A DNA stretch of 64,000 nucleotides from Voacanga thouarsii (GCA_026120185.1 JANUWF010002421.1:1798001-1862000), one strand, 5' to 3'. Shown: positions 1-13,065, counted from the stretch's first letter. The notes: generated by a model not told the origin, from the letters alone. Program-made: numbers and translations.

Positions 1-540
1 GACAAGAGATTATTTTGATTGGTCTCAAAAGTGTCTCCAAATCGAGTTAAAAAGTAGTAACAAAAATTCATCTCTATATTAGAGATAATTTTTTTTTGGG
101 TCCATCTCTAATTAAAAAGGGGTAAGTTGGTCGCTAATTTTTATTTCTAAATAGAAACTAAAATTATTTTGGATTGTTTAAAAATTTGTCTCAAAATCAA
201 GTCAAAATAGTGACAAAAAAATGGTCTCTATGTTGGAGACAAAATGTTCATATCCGTCTCTAAATTAGCGACGAATTAGAGACAAAAATTACGTCTCTAA
301 TGAAGCATTGACTAGGTGTTTAACCTGATAATTAGAGATGGTTACTAATAATTTAGAGATGAATTATATTCATCACTACAATTTAGAGACTAAATTTTTA
401 GTTCGTCTCTAATTAAAGATGCCCTTTTTAGAGACCAAGCATATTTTGTTTCCGTTTCATCTCTAACATTAATTTAGAGATGAAATCTAGTGTTTAGAGA
501 TGAAATTTTTCCGTCTCTAAATAGTAGGTTTCCCGTAGTG
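1..540 (-). mobile_element. CACTA (En/Spm-type) transposon, one terminal region
   Basis: Read on the minus strand from 540, the sequence starts with CACTACGGGAAAC, the terminal inverted repeat typical of plant CACTA elements. It is followed by dense direct and inverted copies of short motifs such as TTAGAGACG and ATCTCTAA. Such subterminal arrays are known transposase-binding sites in this superfamily. The other end lies left of the window, so an autonomous element and a small derivative cannot be told apart. No transposase is visible. The base after the terminus falls inside a copia integrase reading frame, so this is an insertion into copia DNA; the expected 3-bp target duplication would be tga (541-543). 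Confidence 0.85.
528..540 (-). repeat. CACTA terminal inverted repeat
   Basis: Thirteen bases, read on the minus strand as CACTACGGGAAAC, mark the exact outer end of the CACTA element. The partner repeat is outside the window. Confidence 0.85.
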
Positions 541-2643
541 TGAGAGAGGAAATAGAACTTTGATGGAAATAGTCAGAAGCAAGATGAGTTATGCAACTCT
601 TCCTATTTCTTTATGAGGATATGCTCTAAAGAGATCAGCATATATTTTGAACTTAGTGCCTTCCAAATTAGTACCTAGGATACTTTATGAGATGTGGACT
701 GGATGAAAGTCTAGTATGAATCACTGCAAAGTATCGGGTTGTCCAGCTAATTTATTGACTAAAAGAAGTAAGCTAGACCAAATATTGGAATTTTGCTACT
801 TCGTAGGGTATACAAAAAGAACAGGGGGTGGATACTTTTATCATCCCTAAGAGAAAAGGTACTTATTAGTACTCATCCTAGATATGCAGAGGATGAATAA
901 AGTGTATCCACTAAGGTCTTGTGTACACTAAAATTGTAAGAGAAGTTAATTGATACTTCAACTTCTAGTATTCTGGTTGAGGAACCTAATTAATAGGCAT
1001 AACCAGATGTTCCTATACAAAATAAACCACATCGTAGTAGAAAGATATCTAGGATTTCAAAAAGATGGATTGGAGAAGCCTTTGAAGTAGTCTCCGATCA
1101 TCAAGAACAAGATCCTTCTAGATACGATGAGGCAAGTAGTAATGGATGTTGAGAGTGGATCTATGTATCCTAATCAAGTCGGGATCTTATCACTGCACTT
1201 GAAAAGGTTAAACTCATAGGGTGTAAGTATGTATATAAGAGAAAGAGAGGTGTAGATAGAAAAGTGGAAATATATAAAGAAAGGTTGGTTGTAAAAGGTT
1301 ATACTCAGAAAAAAGGGATCAATTGTGAGGATACTTTTTCACTTGTTGCCATACTTAAGTTCCTTCACATTGTCTTGGTCATTGCATGTCATTATAACTA
1401 TGAGATATGGCAAATGGATCTCATGATAGCTTTTCCCAATGGCTATCTTAATAAAGACATCTATATGACCCAACCTAAAGGCTTTATTACGAAAGGCCAA
1501 GAACATATTTATGGACTTAAGCAAGTATCACGTGCATAAAATATACGTTTTGATGAGATTGTAAAGTCTTGTGATTTTATACAAAACGTAGATGAACCAT
1601 GCGTGTATAAGAAGGCAGATAGGAATAATGTGTCATTTACGGTACTTTATGTATATGACATTCTATACACTGGGAATAATATAGGGGCATTGTCACCTCT
1701 AAAGGTTTGGCTATCACATCAATTTAGCATGGCAGATATAGGAGAAATTAGCTATATTCTTGGTACAAAGCTTTTTAAATATAGGAAGCAGAGAATATTA
1801 GGTTTATCTTAATCTGCTTACATTGACAAGATATTGGCTATGTTTAGTATAGATTAGTACAAAGGGGCAATTATACCCTTTAGGCACGGAGTGATCTTAT
1901 CTTCTAAATAGTGTCCAAATATATAGGAAGAAAAAGAAAGGGTAAGTAGGATTCTTATGTCTCGGCAGTGTAAAGTCTCATGTATGCCATACTTTGTACA
2001 AGGTTAGTATCTGCTTTGCAGTAGGCATGTTAGTAAATATCAGTCAAACCCATAGAAAGAATATTAGTAAGTTGTAAAGTATATACTCAAGTGTCTAAAG
2101 GGAACGAGGGATTATATGCTTGTTTAGAGAGCTAATGAATTGATTTTTACCAGTTACACTAACTCAGACTTTCGAATGAATAAAAGTGAAAGAAAATCTA
2201 CTAGTGGATATGTTTTCACTTTATCTAGAAAGGCTATTTCATAGAGGAGTGTTAAGCAATCTTGTATTGCTGATTCCACCATAAAAGTTGAGTATGTAGT
2301 AGCTTCAGAAGTTTTAAAAGAAGCAGTTTGGCTTTGAAAGTTCCTCATAGAACTTGGAGTCGTGCCACTAATAAATTTGCCTATTGCCATATATTAGGTC
2401 AAATTTGGAGTTGTGTCACAATGCAAGGAACCAAAAAACCACAGGAAGAGTAAGCACATTGAGAGAAAATATAATGTAATCTGGAAGTTCATCCAGAAAC
2501 GGAAGATATTAGTTTATCAGATTTCCTCTACAAATAATTTAGCAGACCTATTTACCAAACCTTAGATAGAAAAGGTATTTCAAAGACACGTGTATGTCAT
2601 AGAAATAGCTACATATAGACTATCATATTCCATTTATGCACGT
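541..2643 (+). pseudogene. Ty1/copia pol remnant (integrase C-terminus, RT, RNase H)
   Basis: Reading across frames gives the copia order integrase C-terminus, reverse transcriptase, RNase H. The integrase part (541 to about 900) contains short stretches such as AYILNLVPSKLVP and CYFVGYTKRTGGGYF. The RT (about 1150-1850) contains VKGYTQKKGI, IWQMDLMIAF and YGLKQVSRA, the latter inside the clear piece 1264-1539. The YVDD box has become YVYD (near 1652), so the active site is altered. RNase H remnants (about 2150-2600) include KSTSGYVFTLS. Stops and frameshifts are frequent. The 5' part of the element is missing, replaced by the CACTA end. The frame runs to a polypurine tract directly before the 3' LTR. 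Confidence 0.9.
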
Positions 2644-2650
2644 GGGAGAT
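2642..2650 (+). other. copia polypurine tract
   Basis: gtgggagat directly precedes the LTR start TGTTGG. This is the plus-strand primer position for reverse transcription in copia elements. The same arrangement precedes the 3' LTR at 27819. Confidence 0.8.
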
Positions 2651-4389
2651 TGTTGGAATGTATGCCCAATGGACAATGTATTTCGGTATTTTAGAAATTA
2701 ATAAAATATTTCATTCATTAATATGTATACATTAAAGTTCTAGGTGTGTTAGTAAGTAATATATGTGATTAGGTCATACTTTCACAATAAGGTATAGATT
2801 ATGAGCTACTAACATATAAGCAAAAATTTGTTCTTGATCAATTGATAAAGATGGGTACTTTATCAAGGTTTAGATCATTATACTATGTTTCTAAATAGGG
2901 AATGATTTACTTTTAACCAATGAGTAGCCTACTCATGCCAATAATATAAGTGTATTTGGAATGCATAGAATTGAACTACGCGATAATAATCTTTATAAAA
3001 GTATTAAAATAAATAAATATTGATTTATTGTTTCTACTGCGTGGATGAGTACCCTAAGACTTAAGTATAAGTTGGTGGTCTGATAAAGTTGGACTTGTAC
3101 ATTTTGATGTATGATGTGTGAGATCTTAACGCAGGGCCAATAACCTTGTACATTAGGTGTATAACTCTAGTTAATTAAGATGAACTTATACAATAGAATA
3201 TCTATACTTCACCTAATGAAGATATTACCTCTTTGTAATTGTCTAAAATAATCTAAATAAACCAGGGCCTTGGAAAATGTAACTAAGTATGTATGTTTTA
3301 TGAGTTGTTCTCTGAAATAAGTGGGTAAATACTAGAAGTCATGGATTATTGGACTAGATATCAAAGGATGGTAGATGTCAATGAGAAAAGTATTAGTATA
3401 ATTTTTCTATCTCAATGATGGGTGTTACGTGGAGGGGTATTTTCGTTATTATACCCGTAGGTCGAAGAAAACACTTTTGCAATATTATTTTTAAGGTTAA
3501 TATTTTCTTATGGCAATAGTTAGAATATTTAAAATGATAAAATACAACTATTTGTTAGTAAGGGTATTTTAATCATTTTAATAGTCAAGAATAATATGTC
3601 TTTTGGTCTCCAAAGTAGCTCTAAAAACCAAAATAACTATTTTAGTGATTACACACATTATTTGGATTATTTGAGGAATAGGATCATTTATTTTATTCTA
3701 GAAAGTCTATTGGGCTAGAATAATTGATTAAGTCCACGAGTAATTCATGGGTTACATTTACTATTTAATTCTAGAAAATCCAAGATAATATATGGCTTGA
3801 ATAAAATAAATAAGGATTGGCCTAATAATTATATTAGGTCATGTATTTATTATTTTGGGCTTTACTAAAATAAAAGACCCAGAAAAAATAATAAATATAG
3901 TGGGCTAAGTTTTATTATTTTATGTTTTTAATTAAGGATTCAAGACAAATAAAAGACCCAGTTGGTGGAATAGTCCAAGTCCATATTGGATTAGGCCACC
4001 ACTCTTAAGGATTTATATAGTTCTTACAGGGCTGGCTGGGTAAATTAATTAAAGTATCTATGAATTAAGGGGAACCCTAGCCACCCCTCCTTGCTCTCTC
4101 ACTCAATTCTTTCTTAGAGACATAGTCCTAGCCTACTTTCACCATTAGTTCGATTTGTGAGGTTGAGAGAATACCTTGGAAGATCAAACGCTCGAGCTTT
4201 AAAGCATTTCATGCAAATGTGCAAATGTTTGGTGGGTTTAGATGAAATCTACATAGCTTAGTGCATAGCAGATTCATGTTCTTGCCACAGTTTTTTCTAA
4301 TCCTAGGAGGAAAAGTAAGCATGCAATCCTAATCTTTGATTTAAGTATCTTTTAAATACTACTATGTTTGTGTGATTCTAGATCCTTCA
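2651..4389 (+). mobile_element. copia family-A LTR (3' LTR of the 541-2643 element)
   Basis: It starts TGTTGGAATGTATGCCC and ends GATCCTTCA. These ends are shared with the family-A LTRs at 6774, 9218, 27819 and 32160. Length is 1739 bp, close to 1.8-1.9 kb for the others. It follows the RNase H remnant and polypurine tract, which makes it the 3' LTR. A TATA-like ttatatag lies at 4013-4020. The matching 5' LTR is outside the window, so no target duplication can be checked. Confidence 0.88.
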
Positions 4390-4614
4390 AAAGTAAGTAT
4401 ATGATTAATGATAATCAAATCTAACACTTGTATTGAGTAAAGAAAAAGTTCCTCGAATACTCAAGCCTTAATAGAAAAGGTGCATTAGAGGAAATATTAG
4501 GCAACGTTTAGTAGATAGATGAGCATATCAAATCAATATCATTTGAAAAAGAAAAAGAAAATTTTGAGCATAAAAAAGAACTGTAAGAACAAAAGAATGA
4601 AATGATTGTACAAA
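4390..4614. other. unassigned A-rich sequence
   Basis: This lies between the end of the copia 3' LTR and an Athila-type solo LTR. It is A-rich on the + strand with lysine/glutamate-like triplets broken by stops. I see no recognisable domain. It continues at 6130 once the solo LTR is removed. Confidence 0.5.
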
Positions 4615-6129
4615 TGATAGGGTCTAAATTAGTCATAATTTTCTAGTTATTTGAGGCTATTTTATGATACATTTTGTGCAATAACTGGTCATATTCCTTC
4701 ATATTTGAGATTTTACCATTGGAATGGTATTTTGTGCATTATTTTAGATTTTATGGGTAAAATTAGGCAAAATCATTTTTAAACAAACTAGAAGCAGCAC
4801 TGGCCACGTGTTGCTGGCACGCATTTTAAGGTAATGAAAATCAGCGAAACAAGAGCTAAACAGAATACAATCGGTGCCAATTGGGAGCCCAGAGGCGGTG
4901 CCCGATTGCTACCTGGAAGAATGGCATGAAAATCGAGAAAAATCAGCGAACGGACAGAGAGACAGAATACAACTAGCATCGGCCCTAGGTAGGATAGCCA
5001 GCGCCGACTGTGCATTGGTACAAAGGCAGTGCCTCGATTTTTGTGCACATTTTTGACAATTTTCAGAGTTTTGGTATTTTTCTACTTCTATTTGACTAAA
5101 AATCCTAAAGGGATGAATTTAGGCACTTCTAAAGCTTAAAAATAGAGGCAAAACACAAGCCAAATGAATGAATTCAAGGAGCAAAACATAAAATCACTCA
5201 AAATCAAGAAGGAATTCATCAAATCAAGAAGGATTGTATAAGAGAGTCTACGAAGGAAGAAGAATGAGGCTTGTCTATGAGTTCTTTCTTTTAACTTTGT
5301 TTTCTTTTCTTGAACAATGATGTACTAATTATTTTATTGTAATTTGACATTGTTTTTTGTATTCATGATTTTTAGAGTTACTTTGATCTTTTGATTAATT
5401 GATTGTTATTCTTGGTATTTAATTACTTGTGCTGATTACGAGATTAATTTGTTGTTTCTTTCTATTAACTCGCTTGGAAAAGGGGTTGATGGTGGTCCTA
5501 ATTCATTAATTTCTTATTTGTTGTCTGTTAACTTACTTGGAAAATGGGTTAATTACTAAGAACTAGGTAATTAAAGATTAATTGATATCTGCTAGGATAT
5601 TGATTCATTGGTTAATTTTATGTTTTAAATTTGCTAGGATATGGGGATTTAATCAAGGATTGTATTTAATGCATCTTTTGGGTGAATTAGTTGAGACAGG
5701 ATATGTGATGCTAATTTGTCTAAAAAATAGTGATTTCATGGATTGGAAAAGAAGTGAATCTATCTTAATACTTCATGATGCCAAGAGAATGATTAGTTAT
5801 GATAATGATTAGGTACTTTAAGGTCATATTTGTCAAACTAATGGTTTGAGTTACATAATTCTCCATCTTTGACATGTATATATTCTTTTATTTTATTTTA
5901 TTTTCCCTTTTATTCTTTTTCATTTTATTAAGTTGGCTAAACAATGAAAGAAAAGTGATTATTGCATACCTATTCCTTGAGGATCGATACTCGTTTTAAA
6001 CCCTATGCTATGCTTAATAATAAGTACGTTTGCTCATATGTGTAATTTAGGGTTAATGTTTTAATTTAAACTTGATTGGAAATGTGCTTATTTTTATACG
6101 ATTTTTTATACCGAAATTCGAACACATCA
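4615..6129 (+). mobile_element. Athila-type (family D) solo LTR
   Basis: It begins TGATAGGGTC and ends ACACATCA, matching the LTR ends of the elements at 9578, 14614 and 57617. The five bases before (4610-4614) and after (6130-6134) are both acaaa, an exact target duplication. No internal domain is present, so this is a solo LTR left by LTR-LTR recombination. It carries the family's GC-rich promoter-proximal cassette at about 4790-5050; a weak TATA-like taaaaata follows at about 5138. Short ORFs inside it, including 4788-5048 and 5582-5812, look like chance. Confidence 0.9.
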
Positions 6130-6773
6130 ACAAATAATAGCATTAGAGTTTGAAGATAGAAGAAACTAAAAAGAGAATGTGAATGTACAAACCAAGTTGT
6201 ATTAGATCAAAGAATAAAGAAAAAATAATGTAGATAGCATAAGTTCAATAAAGCAAGAAGTAGAAAGCCATCACAATAATAACATAGAAAAATTTAGCAA
6301 AATGTTGAAGAGTTTGATAAGAAATAATTGTGATCATTGAATGAAGCAACAAAGGTTTCTTTAATCAACCAAGTCTCATAAAAAGATTCACCATAACAAC
6401 AAACAATGGAGGAATCGAGTTGCCAATAAAAAGCTCAAAAGAAAGAGGAAAGAAACAAGATCAAAAGAATGAATCATCACTAAAGAAATTCTTCAACTCA
6501 ATTCTCATTCCTTCATTTCCCATTTTAATAATTCATTCTTGCACACCCTTCTCGAATTCTCCCAATTTTTTAACGAAGTACTTACTAATAAAGTATAAAG
6601 TGATTACAAATCATACTATCCCAAAGAAAAGAGATTCTCCCGATTTTTGAATGAAGTACTTACTAATGAAGTATAAAGTGATTACAAATCATACTATCCC
6701 AAAGAAAAGAACATTTGTACATCACATTGATATGTAATTAAGTAAGACTAAGGGTCAAACAACATAATTTTAG
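6130..6773. other. unassigned AT-rich sequence
   Basis: This continues 4390-4614 beyond the solo LTR. It is AT-rich and holds a two-copy tandem duplication. The ORF at 6420-6650 is low-complexity and overlaps that duplication; I do not treat it as a gene. Confidence 0.5.
6557..6712. repeat. tandem duplication, 2 x 78 bp
   Basis: Units 6557-6634 and 6635-6712 are nearly identical. Both contain GAAGTACTTACTAAT and then ATCATACTATCCCAAAG. A few substitutions separate them. Confidence 0.85.
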
Positions 6774-8586
6774 TGTTGGAATGTATGTCCAAAATGGCCT
6801 ATGTATTTTTGTATTTTAGAAATTAATAAAAGTTCCATTCATTAATAGTTGTTTGTTTACATATATTGTACATTAAGGTCTAAATGTGTTAGTAAGTAAT
6901 CTACATGATTGGATTGTACTTTCACAGTAAGGTGTAGATTATGGGCTACAACATAAAAGCAAAAAATTATTCTTGATCAATTGATAGAGCTGGGGACCTT
7001 ATCAATGTTTAGATCATTACACTATGGTTTCTAAAAAGGGAATGGTTTATCTTTAAGCTGTGAGTAGTCCACTCACACCAATAGTGTAAGCATATTTGGA
7101 ATATGTAAAATTGGACCACACGATAATAATATTTATAAAAGTACTAAAATAAATAAAAGTTGGTTTATCGCAGCTACTCTATGGGTGAGAACTCTAAGAC
7201 TTGAATATAAGTTGGTGATCTAGTGAAGCTAGACTTGTACACTTTGATGTATATTGGATGAAATCTTATTGCAAGGCCAATAACCTTGTACGTTGGGTGT
7301 ATGACTCTAATTAATTAAGATAAATTTATACAATAGAGTTTCTATACTTCATTACGTTAAGAAATTACCCCTTTGTGATTATTCGGGATAATCTAATAAT
7401 CCAGAGCCTTGGGAAACATGACTAACTATGTACACTTTTGGGTAGCTCCTTGTGATAAGTGGATACATACTGAAAATCATGGATTATTGGACTAGTTATC
7501 AAAGGATGGTAGATGTTATTGAGAAAGGTGTTAGTACTATTCCTATCTCAATGACGGATGCTACATAGAGGGCTATTTTCGTCATTACACTTGTATGTCG
7601 GAGACACTGTATTTGCAATATTATTCTCGGGGTCAATATTTTCATATGGTGATAAATGAAATATTTAAAATGATTAAAATACAGCTATTTGTTAGTAAGG
7701 GTATTTTGATCATTTTAGTAGCCAAGAATATTATGTCTTTTAGTTCCCAGAGTAGCTCAAATAACCTTAATAAATTTATTTATTATATGGACTTATTGGG
7801 TGAATTTATTATTAGAAGAATTATTCTAAGAGTCCAATTAATTATTTATTTAGGCTAGAATAATTAATTCGGCCAATTTAATTTATTTAGTTTATTAATT
7901 AATTGTCTTGAGTAATTTCATATTAGGCCCAAGTGAATTAATTAATGAAAGAGCTAATTTAATTAGTCTTGGACTAATTAAGAAAAAGCCTGGTCCATCA
8001 GGGGTTGTGTAGGATGGCTACAGGTTTAGAAACTGGGAGTAGCCACTATACAAGTAAGAAGGAAAATAAGAAAAAGGTGGCCTGGTGTTTTAGTTAGTTA
8101 AAAAAAAAAAAAAAAGGAAAGATGGATGTTTCTTTTAAAATAGCTTCACGTGTGTCTACGAGGGGTTGACCAACTTTGAAAACCAAAATTTACATAAGCA
8201 ATAGCTTTCGTCTTTTTCCATAGACAAAAACAAGGCTACCAGTTTTCTTTGTCGTTTTTCCTTTGATATTTAGCTCTTCCGTTTTTCTTCTAATCTTCTT
8301 GACTCTATTTCTACTTTCACCGATAAAAGTCCATAGGATGTTTGAGAATACTCTAGAAAGTCAAGAGTTACCAAAGGTTGTAAGTGTTTAATGCAAATGA
8401 GCCGACCGTTAGCTGGTCTACCCGTTGAACAAGTAAATGTTCCAATTCAAGAAGCACCATCATACCCAAATATAACTCCAGTTGTTCAAGTAAAGCACCC
8501 TAGAAGTAAGTATTCCTAGACTTTGGCTCGAAAAATTTTTTTAAATTGCAATTTCTGCTACGTTTTTATTTTCCCGCGGTCCTTCA
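6774..8586 (+). mobile_element. copia family-A solo LTR
   Basis: It starts TGTTGGAATGTATGTCC and ends CGCGGTCCTTCA, colinear with the other family-A LTRs, at 1813 bp. Flanks are tttag (6769-6773) and tatag (8587-8591), an imperfect 5-bp duplication (4 of 5). No primer site or gag follows, so it is a solo LTR. A poly(A) run lies at 8101-8115. The ORF at 7595-7858 is part of the LTR. Confidence 0.85.
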
Positions 8587-9217
8587 TATAGTACAACCTT
8601 AGATGACAAGCATACCTTCCAATCTACAATGTCAGTTCCCAAATCTTCTTTACATTACCTTGATTCATCATGTATAGTGGCAGAGTAAACTTTTCCTTGG
8701 TTGTTTTGGGGTGGTTTTAGATAATTTTCTCTGAGGTTTGTTGTATCTCCACAATTATAACAACTTTTGTGGGTAATTCTAAAATAGCACTGATTTGCCT
8801 TATATCCCCTCATTCCACAAGAATAACAAGCCATCTCATCTATGGCAACTCCTAATAGTGTAGTCATTGCTTTCTTTGCTTTATTCTTCCATTACTATTT
8901 GGCAAACCTTTTCATAGGAAAATGCTAGGTTGAGGGTGGAGTCTTGCTTATATTTTTGTTTTTTGTCTTCATTTCCAATAGAGCATCCATGGCCACTGCA
9001 TAGGTCATTGGAGGAAATGGAGCTAATACTCTTCTCAACTCTTATCTTAAACCCTTTGCAAATTGTCGAGTGTGATTATGCTCTATTACTGTCAACCGAT
9101 GATAGTATTTGGACAATCGATTAAACTATGTTGCATATTGGGCCACGGTTATACTCCCTTACTTCAACTTCTGAAATTCGTCCTCTCATTTCTCCACAAT
9201 CCACTACAGGATGTACT
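8587..9217 (-). pseudogene. Ty3/gypsy gag, C-terminal half with zinc knuckles
   Basis: On the minus strand, 8867-8655 reads a nucleocapsid-like stretch with two decayed CCHC knuckles. The first has CX2C and the final C but Y in place of H. The second, starting CYNCGD, has lost its H and its last C. The part nearer 9217 keeps fragments matching the capsid region of the chromovirus gag at 40294-40569. The N-terminal half is at 29713-30191. The two were separated by the copia element 9218-29712, and the reading resumes across the duplication gtact. Many stops are present. Confidence 0.8.
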
Positions 9218-9577
9218 CGTTGGAAGAGATACCCAAAATATACTATGTATTTTTGTATTTTAGAAATTCATAAAAGTTTTATTCATTAATAGTTGTTTGT
9301 TTACATATATTCACACATTAAAGTTTAAGTGTGTCAGTAAGTAATCTACGTCATTGAGTCGTGCTTTCACAGTAAAGTGTAGATTATGGGCTACTAACAC
9401 ATAAGCAAAAAAGTCATTCTTCATCGATTGATGAAGTTGGACACTTTATTAAAGTTTAGATCATTACACTATAGTTTCTAAATAGGATATTGTTTACCTT
9501 TAACTAGTGAGTGGTTTACTCACCCTAATAGTGTAAGTGTGTTCAGAATACGTAGAATTGGACCACATGATAATAAG

Positions 9578-10952
9578 TGATGCGTCCAGACTTGGGTATA
9601 AAAATCATACAAAACTAAGCATATTTCCAATCAATTTCAAATTAAAACGTTAAACCCAAATCACACATATGAGCAAGCGTACTCATCATTAGCTGAGCAT
9701 AGGGTTAAAACGAGTGTCGATCCTCAAGGAACAAGTAGACATTAATTACCCTTCTATCATTGTTTAACCGTCTCAATAAAGTGAAAAATAAATAAAAAGA
9801 AAAATTAAAAAGAAAATAAAAATATGTATATGTTAAGGATGTAGATTTATGTAACTCAAGCCATTGTTTAGACAAACATGATCTTAAAGAACTTAACCAT
9901 TATCATAACCAATCATTCTCTTGGCACCATGAAGGATGAAGGTAGACTCACTTTGATGGTCAATCCATGAAATCACTATCTTCTAGATAAATTAGAATCA
10001 CTTGGTCCGTCTCAACTAATTCATCCAAAAGACGCATTAAACACAATCCTTAATTAAATTCCCTTGGTTTCGGCAAATTTAGAACATGAAATTAATCAAT
10101 GAACCCTTGGTTTCGGAAGACATAGATTAATCTTCAATTACCAGTTCTTAAACAATTAACCCCCTTTGGTCCAGCAAGTCGATGGATAGAATCAACTAAC
10201 TAATCTTGTAATAAGCATAAGGAATTGAATACCAAGAATAATAACCAATTAATCAAAAGATCAAATAACTCTAGAAATCATGAATATCTAAAACAATGTT
10301 GAATTACAATAAAACAATTAACATATCATTGTTCAAGAAAAAGAAAACAAAGTAAAAGAAAGAACTCATAGACAAGCCTTCTTCTTCTTTTGAAGACCTT
10401 CTTGTACAACCCTCCTTGAACTTGAAGAATTCCTCCTTGGACTAATTGATTTTCTATGATGATTAATGATTTTCCCCCTTTTCCCTTGTGTTTTCCATCT
10501 ATTTATAGGCTTAAGATATGCCTAAACTCGTAGGTACCAAGTTCTTGGCCGAGTAGAAGTTGGGAATTGCTAAAAATCTTCAGATTTCTAAAAACGCGTA
10601 GAAAGATCGCAGTACTGCCTCAGGGACAGACCACAGCCGGCGCCGCCTTGGTCCTTCGGAGCCGGTGTCGCCTGTGTTCTGTTTCTCCACTCGTTCGCCG
10701 ATTTTTCTCCGAATTGTGCGCATATGTTCCAGAATGCAACCGGCGCTAGTTCTAGGCTTACAGCCGGTGCCGCCTCTACTCTGTTTCGTAACGGTTTTGC
10801 TTTGTTTTACCCAAAATCCTGAGATAATGACCAAAATACCTTTCCAAGGATAAAATCTCAAATATGAAAGAATATGACTAGTTATTGCATAAAATGTATT
10901 ACAAAAGAGCCTCAAATAACTAAGTAAAGTATAACCAATTTAGCCCCTATCA
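9578..10952 (-). mobile_element. Athila-type (family D) solo LTR in a copia LTR
   Basis: On the + strand it runs from TGATGCGTCC to CCCCTATCA, the reverse complement of a family-D LTR, so the element lies on the minus strand. Flanks are ataag (9573-9577) and ataat (10953-10957), matching 4 of 5. Removing it restores the copia LTR reading around GATAATAATCTTTA. Length is 1375 bp. It carries the GC-rich cassette at about 10590-10790 and a TATA box at 10500-10507. The ORFs at 10567-10915 lie in the cassette and are not genes. Confidence 0.9.
10500..10507 (-). promoter_or_regulatory. LTR TATA box
   Basis: TATAAATA on the minus strand, within CCTATAAATAG. The same motif occurs at the matching place in the family-D LTRs at 15604 and 58051. 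It lies just downstream, in transcription direction, of the GC-rich cassette. Confidence 0.6.
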
Positions 10953-12360
10953 ATAATCTTTAGTAAAGTACTAAAATAAATAAAGATTGGTTTATCTCAG
11001 CTACCGTGTGGATGAGTACCCTAGGACTTGAGTATACGTGGGTAGTTTGGTGAAGCTAGACTTGTACACTTTGATGCCTATTGGGTGATGTCTTATCACA
11101 AGGCCAATAACCTTGTACGTTAGGTATATGACTCTAGTTAATTAAGACATATTTATACAATAGAGTTTCAATGCTTCATTATGTGAAAATATTACTCCCT
11201 TGTGATTGTCTGTGATAGTCTAATAATCCAAGGCCCTGAGAAACATGACTAACTATGTATACTGTTGTGTAGCTCCCTGTGATAAGTGGATACGTATTGA
11301 AAGTCGTGAATTATCAGACTAGTTATCAAAGGATGGTAGATGTTCTTGAGAAAGGTGTTAGTACTATTTTCCTATCTCAATGATTGGTGTTACGTTTACA
11401 CCTATAGGTCGGAGATACTACACTTGCAATATTATTCTCGCGGTCAATATTTATATATAGTGATAAATGAAAACTTTTAAATGATTAAAATACAGCTCTT
11501 TGATAGCAGGGGAATTTTGATCATCTTAGTAGCCAAGAATAATATGTCTTTTGATCCCCAGAGTAGCTCAAATAATCTTAGTAGATTTATTTACTATATA
11601 AGCTTATTAGGTAAATTTATTATTGGAATAATTATTCTAAGAGTCCAATTATTTATTTATTTGGGCTAGAATAATTAATTTGTTAATTAATTAATTATTT
11701 GGGGTAATTTTATATTGGGCCCAAGTAGTTTAATTAATAAATAAAATAACTAATTTAATTAATTAGTTTATTAATTAATTATCTTGGGTAATTTTAATGT
11801 TGGGCCCAAGTAGATTACTTAATTAATAAGGGAGATATTTAATTAGTCATTCAACTAATTAAGAGAGGATGACCCATCAGGATATTGATGGAAGTAGCCA
11901 TGTAAAAGGAAAAGGAAAATGAAAAAAGAGGAAAAATGAAACAAAGAAATTCTGGTGGCTGATTTTGTTTCTAAAAAGAAAAAAGAATGCTAATAATATT
12001 AGAAAAGGGTATCTCATGTGCAATTAAGATAGTTGACCGAATTCCAAAAAAAAAAAAAAAAAGAAAGAAGAAGAAGAAGTGATTTTTGATTTTTTTTCAC
12101 AGAAAAAAATGGCCATCGTTGTTTTTCTTTGGTTTCATTTCCTTAGTGTTTTCTTAATGTTTAACTCTTCCAGTTTTGTTCCAATATTATTCTTCTTAAT
12201 TCTAATTTCATAGGTAGAGGTCCATAGTGGTTAGAGAATACTCTAAAAGGTCAAGAGATTGTAAACATGGTAAGTGTTTGATGCGAAGGAGCTGACGGTT
12301 AGCTGGTGTCCTTGCGAAACAAGTAGACGTTCCTATTCAACAAGCGCCGTCGAACCCAAA

Positions 12361-13065
12361 TAATTTTGAATTTAAATGTTTTAAATTTAGTTCCTAGAAA
12401 ATGGTTTTAACTTAAGTAGTGAAATTAAAATTTCATAATTTATTTTCTTAAAGAGTTTTATCTTTGACATAGAAAATAATAGTTGAATTTTTTGAATTTT
12501 CACTAAAGTTAATAAAAACCAATTAATTTTAAAGAAATGTTTTTCCTAAAAACTTATTTTTCTCAAAAGATTAAGTGGGAGAGGGGTTCCAACGGTCCCA
12601 CGACTTCCATCACGAATTCTTTTTAGAGATTGTAGTTATCCTTACGTCATTCTAAGCATGACTCTCTATAAGATGGATTTTCACGAGAATCTAAAACTAA
12701 CGGAGGAATTATAACTAAATCTTAGGATAAGTGTTAGTGTTGGCCAGCCTATTGTTGGAGGCATTAACACTCAATCATCCGTAGGTGATGAGAGTAGTGG
12801 CCATCTTATCGATGGAACTATTTCTAGATCATTACCTTTTAAGGAAGTTTAATTTGTGATGGTTATACACTTAGAAAATTGTTAGCTTTCCTATAAAGCT
12901 CTATCAATTTTTCTAAGAGCTAAATTGTTCATATTTTTTGATAATGGTTTTAATAGGTTAACCATATCATAGAAATAATATGATGTTTCAAGTGTGCATT
13001 TTTATATGTGTTTTTCAAAAAAAACCTTTTTCTGAATGAAGTTTTTTTTTTCCCAATCAACAAAA
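12361..13065 (+). other. copia leader (untranslated region before gag)
   Basis: Non-coding leader of the 9218-29712 element. From about 12420 it matches the leader of the third copia at 47580-48010, including the shared block TGGGAGAGGGGTTCCAA. No ORF is supported. Confidence 0.75.

Larger units (their letters stand above)
9218..12360 (+). mobile_element. copia family-A 5' LTR, interrupted and 3'-truncated
   Basis: It is homologous to the 3' LTR 27819-29712 from the first bases to the block around gacgttcctattcaacaagc. It is interrupted by an Athila-type solo LTR at 9578-10952. The last 130 or so bases of the LTR and the primer-binding site are missing at about 12360, where the sequence passes directly into leader. 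The right boundary is therefore approximate. Confidence 0.85.

Noticed and set aside
1..540. Array of short AGAGAC-type repeats as CRISPR or satellite
   Set aside because: Repeat units are irregular in spacing and orientation and lead to a CACTA terminus, as expected for subterminal transposase sites. CRISPR arrays are not expected in a plant genome.
10567..10915. ORFs of 60-111 aa on both strands in a GC-rich block
   Set aside because: They lie within a family-D solo LTR. Similar overlapping ORFs occur in the matching blocks at 4788-5056 and 15689-16057 because GC-rich sequence has few stops.
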